This document shows, one piece after another, positions 5,655-7,498 of a stretch of 7,498 bases of DNA. The notes below the pieces were generated by a model that was not told the DNA's origin, searched no databases, and worked only from the letters and a program-made list of their open reading frames with translations. This DNA is from Cyclobacteriaceae bacterium (lineage in GTDB: Bacteria > Bacteroidota > Bacteroidia > Cytophagales > Cyclobacteriaceae). The position numbers and the translations under genes were made by a program. Position 1 is the stretch's first letter. Each line of letters starts with the position of its first letter. The stretch covers positions 1-7,498 of the forward strand of contig JANYDR010000581.1 in assembly GCA_025363495.1 (NCBI GenBank). The letters run 5' to 3'.

Positions 5655-5691
5655 TTATACCTAATATAGTATAATTTTGTCCTAACAAAAT
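5655..5691. promoter_or_regulatory. Candidate antitoxin operator: two adjoining inverted repeats
   Basis: TTATAC-N8-GTATAA (5655-5674) and ATTTTGT-N4-ACAAAAT (5674-5691) are two perfect inverted repeats sharing one base. They lie 10-46 bases before the antitoxin ATG (5645). They sit where the minus-strand promoter is expected; a TTTTG within the second repeat could be a -33 element. Xre-type antitoxins autoregulate through such repeats, so dimers may bind side by side. The same 97-base gap carries the start of the divergent glycosylase gene (5743), so it could influence both. Confidence 0.5.
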
Positions 5692-5742
5692 AAAGTAAGT
5701 GAAGCTTATTTTATTATATCCAAAAAGTTGTTAATTCATCTC

Positions 5743-6948
5743 ATGGACCATCTTATCCTCACCAAATCACAAGCCCGAAAAATTATCCTCCACGCGGCGG
5801 GACTATCAAAGCGCACGCAGTTTGGCAAAGGCAAGGAAGCGGTCTACAAACTTATCGATCATCTCGGTTTTGTTCAGATCGATACAAATTACGTTATCGA
5901 GCGCGCGCATCACCACGCAATTGCATCACGTGTTCCTGACTATAAACCGGAATGGCTTGACCAGCTTCAGAATGATGGAAGGATTTTCGAATTCTGGACT
6001 TATGCCACCGGGTACATTCCAATGCACAACTTCCGCTTTTCACTTCCAGTGAAAGAAAGTTTTTTATCTGGAAGGAAACCCCTGACGCAGACAGAAATCA
6101 ATCTTATGAAGAAAGTGCTCGACAGGATTTCACGGGAAGGACCACTCATGGCGAGCGATTTTGAAAACGATCGTGTAACAAAAAGTTCGGGATGGTGGGA
6201 TTGGCGTCCTTCTAAGCTTGCACTTGAAAGGTTACACCTCGAAGGACGGCTGGTGACGAGCAGAAAAGGAAATTTTCAGAAAGTATATGATCTGCCGGAG
6301 AATATAATCCCGGGTGACATTGATATGACTATGCCTACAGGGGAAGAATTTGCAAGGCATGTCATACGACGCGTATTGAAAGCCTTGGGTATAGCAAACG
6401 CAAAAGAAATAACATTCAGCAGCCGATATGTAAGAAATTCAATGTCAATAAAGACTGAATTGGAAAAGCTTGTCGGTGCCGGTGAGGTTTGCAGGGTAGA
6501 GGTTACAGGTTTGAAAGGCTCACCACTCTATATGCTTTCCGAATATAAAGGCAGAAAGATTAGTTTGTCAGGTGAAACATTTATTCTTTCACCATTCGAC
6601 GTGTTGAATTTCTACCGGCATCGTCTGAGAGATTTCTTCGACTTTGACTATCAGGTAGAGTGTTTTGTACCTTATGCAAAACGGAAATATGGATATTTTT
6701 CGTTGCCTGTGCTGATAGGCGACACATTTGTTGCCAGAATGGACTCAAAGGCTGATCGGAAACAACGTACGCTGATCATTCATAATCTTCACTTCGAGCA
6801 AGTAAAACTCACGAAGTCAATGGTTGTAAAGGTTTGTGATGCTATAAAAGCCTTTGCAAAATTCAATCGATGTGACGAAGCGGTCATTACAAAATCAAAT
6901 GATAAGGCGCTGTTGAAAACTATTCAGAAAGCCTTATCCGAATATTGA
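5743..6948 (+). CDS. YcaQ-like DNA glycosylase (HTH_42 family, crosslink-repair type)
   Basis: This 401-aa protein belongs to the winged-helix HTH_42/YcaQ-AlkZ family. The N-terminal part has SQARKIILHAAGL and then FVQIDTNYVIERAHHHAIAS. QID at 45-47 matches the catalytic Q-x-D motif of YcaQ, and the RAHHH stretch is also typical. Later come FEFWTYATGYIPM (~residues 82-94), a LSPFDVLNFYRHRLRDFFDF block and the C-terminal GYFSLPVLIGDTFVARMDSKADR. E. coli YcaQ unhooks DNA interstrand crosslinks such as those of nitrogen mustards; AlkZ from Streptomyces is the self-resistance relative with Q-x-Q. The preserved Q-x-D points to a general repair enzyme and not an antibiotic self-resistance one. The frame is open to a TTG at 5728, but the ATG at 5743 gives the better N-terminus. 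It is divergent from the toxin-antitoxin operon with a short shared gap. No intrinsic terminator is clear downstream, only a T-rich run. Confidence 0.88.
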   Translation: MDHLILTKSQARKIILHAAGLSKRTQFGKGKEAVYKLIDHLGFVQIDTNYVIERAHHHAIASRVPDYKPEWLDQLQNDGRIFEFWTYATGYIPMHNFRFSLPVKESFLSGRKPLTQTEINLMKKVLDRISREGPLMASDFENDRVTKSSGWWDWRPSKLALERLHLEGRLVTSRKGNFQKVYDLPENIIPGDIDMTMPTGEEFARHVIRRVLKALGIANAKEITFSSRYVRNSMSIKTELEKLVGAGEVCRVEVTGLKGSPLYMLSEYKGRKISLSGETFILSPFDVLNFYRHRLRDFFDFDYQVECFVPYAKRKYGYFSLPVLIGDTFVARMDSKADRKQRTLIIHNLHFEQVKLTKSMVVKVCDAIKAFAKFNRCDEAVITKSNDKALLKTIQKALSEY

Positions 6949-7022
6949 TTTTTGTTTTTGTTCCCGTATTATTTTTAGGTGGTGAGAAATCTCATAGCGG
7001 AATATCGTTTTATCATGGATCG

Positions 7023-7439
7023 TTATCCAATAATCCGCTTATCCCTGGCAACAAATTTGGCGAACCCAAGCAAAGCACCCGTTACCATGAGATTTCGAAA
7101 AAAGTTCACCATTTCCAATTCCATTTCTCTGGCAAGATCTGGCGTCATAGTTTCCGTTCCCAACTCATGACCCATTGCCCGTGGCAGATGAACGAGCAGG
7201 GCCATCAACACAACATATGATGCCATCAGTGAATAGGCGAGCTTATCGTATTTACCAATTACCGCGCTAATGATAAACAACAGAATACATACCATAGTGA
7301 AATAATTCCAGAACAGTGGAAACGGAATGTAATCCGGGACAAAGGCTGCGCCAACCTCAGGTTTACCAAGATGCAGGCCAACATACATCAGGAATGACAG
7401 TGGGAAAAGATATCTCCCGATACTTAAAATCTTATTCAT
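7023..7439 (-). CDS. DoxX-like four-TM membrane protein
   Basis: This 138-aa protein has four hydrophobic helices: ~7-25 (IGRYLFPLSFLMYVGLHLG), ~46-62 (YFTMVCILLFIISAVIG), ~66-88 (LAYSLMASYVVLMALLVHL) and ~112-128. The motifs MNKILSIGRYLFPLSF, VPDYIPFPLFWNYFT and the IGKYDKLA loop fit the DoxX family of small membrane proteins. Family roles are poorly known; some members are linked to quinone oxidoreductases or redox homeostasis. The soluble loop at ~90-108 (AMGHELGTETMTPDLARE) precedes the last helix. It starts 5 bases after the stop of a preceding gene, suggesting one operon. The C-terminus is basic (RDKR), placing it in the cytoplasm by the positive-inside rule. Confidence 0.85.
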   Translation of the reverse strand: MNKILSIGRYLFPLSFLMYVGLHLGKPEVGAAFVPDYIPFPLFWNYFTMVCILLFIISAVIGKYDKLAYSLMASYVVLMALLVHLPRAMGHELGTETMTPDLAREMELEMVNFFRNLMVTGALLGFAKFVARDKRIIG

Positions 7440-7444
7440 AGCAC

Positions 7445-7498
7445 TTACATTTCAAATGGTGAAACTTCTCTGACTTCCGTAAACCCGGCAGGACTTTG
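7445..7498 (-). CDS. C-terminal end of upstream gene (partial)
   Basis: From the right edge on the minus strand, 17 codons read QSPAGFTEVREVSPFEM and then stop (TAA at 7447-7445). The stop lies 5 bases before the ATG of the DoxX-like gene, typical of an operon. The fragment has amphipathic coding character but is too short to name. One other frame here is also open, so the frame choice rests on the stop position and sequence character. Confidence 0.5.
   Translation of the reverse strand, partial: QSPAGFTEVREVSPFEM

Noticed and set aside
6945..7220. 91-aa plus-strand frame overlapping the glycosylase stop
   Set aside because: It starts with TTG and runs mostly antisense to the DoxX-like gene, whose translation has clear TM helices and family motifs.

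Overview
The window looks like chromosomal DNA of a Bacteroidota bacterium, most likely Cytophagales-like. This is inference from moderate-to-low GC, almost no Shine-Dalgarno sequences, one good match to the Bacteroidota -7 promoter box (TAnnTTTG), a single-domain receiver protein of the kind common in that phylum, and a YtxH/holin-like cassette. No tRNA, rRNA, CRISPR array, insertion sequence or phage structural gene was seen.

Layout. 1-161 is the C-terminal end of a histidine kinase, and 272-694 is a stand-alone CheY-like receiver; together they look like a two-component signalling pair. 701-1723 (minus strand) is a three-gene envelope cassette: a YtxH-like protein, a two-TM holin-superfamily-III-like protein, and a small hypothetical protein. 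A strong intrinsic terminator lies between the first and second genes. 1724-1995 is a gene-free gap. 1996-3291 (minus) is a CNNM/CBS/CorC-type membrane protein read from a probable short-leader promoter. 3532-4470 (plus) is a lipoprotein beta-propeller built of PD40/WD40-like repeats.

4520-5645 (minus) is a toxin-antitoxin island. It holds an Xre/MbcA/ParS-type antitoxin, a RES-domain toxin, and a 56-aa reading frame that resembles the small antitoxin-like proteins that precede toxins. That small frame overlaps, by GTGA, the start of what may be an eroded second toxin. Two nested inverted repeats in front of the antitoxin are good operator candidates. Divergent from this island is a YcaQ-like DNA glycosylase (5743-6948) that keeps the QID motif. 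The window ends with a DoxX-like membrane protein (7023-7439, minus) and the last 17 codons of the gene upstream of it, probably in one operon.

The genes are mostly ordinary. The least explained parts are the small gene downstream of the RES toxin with its truncated partner, the terminator placed directly in front of the holin-like gene, and the paired inverted repeats in front of the antitoxin.
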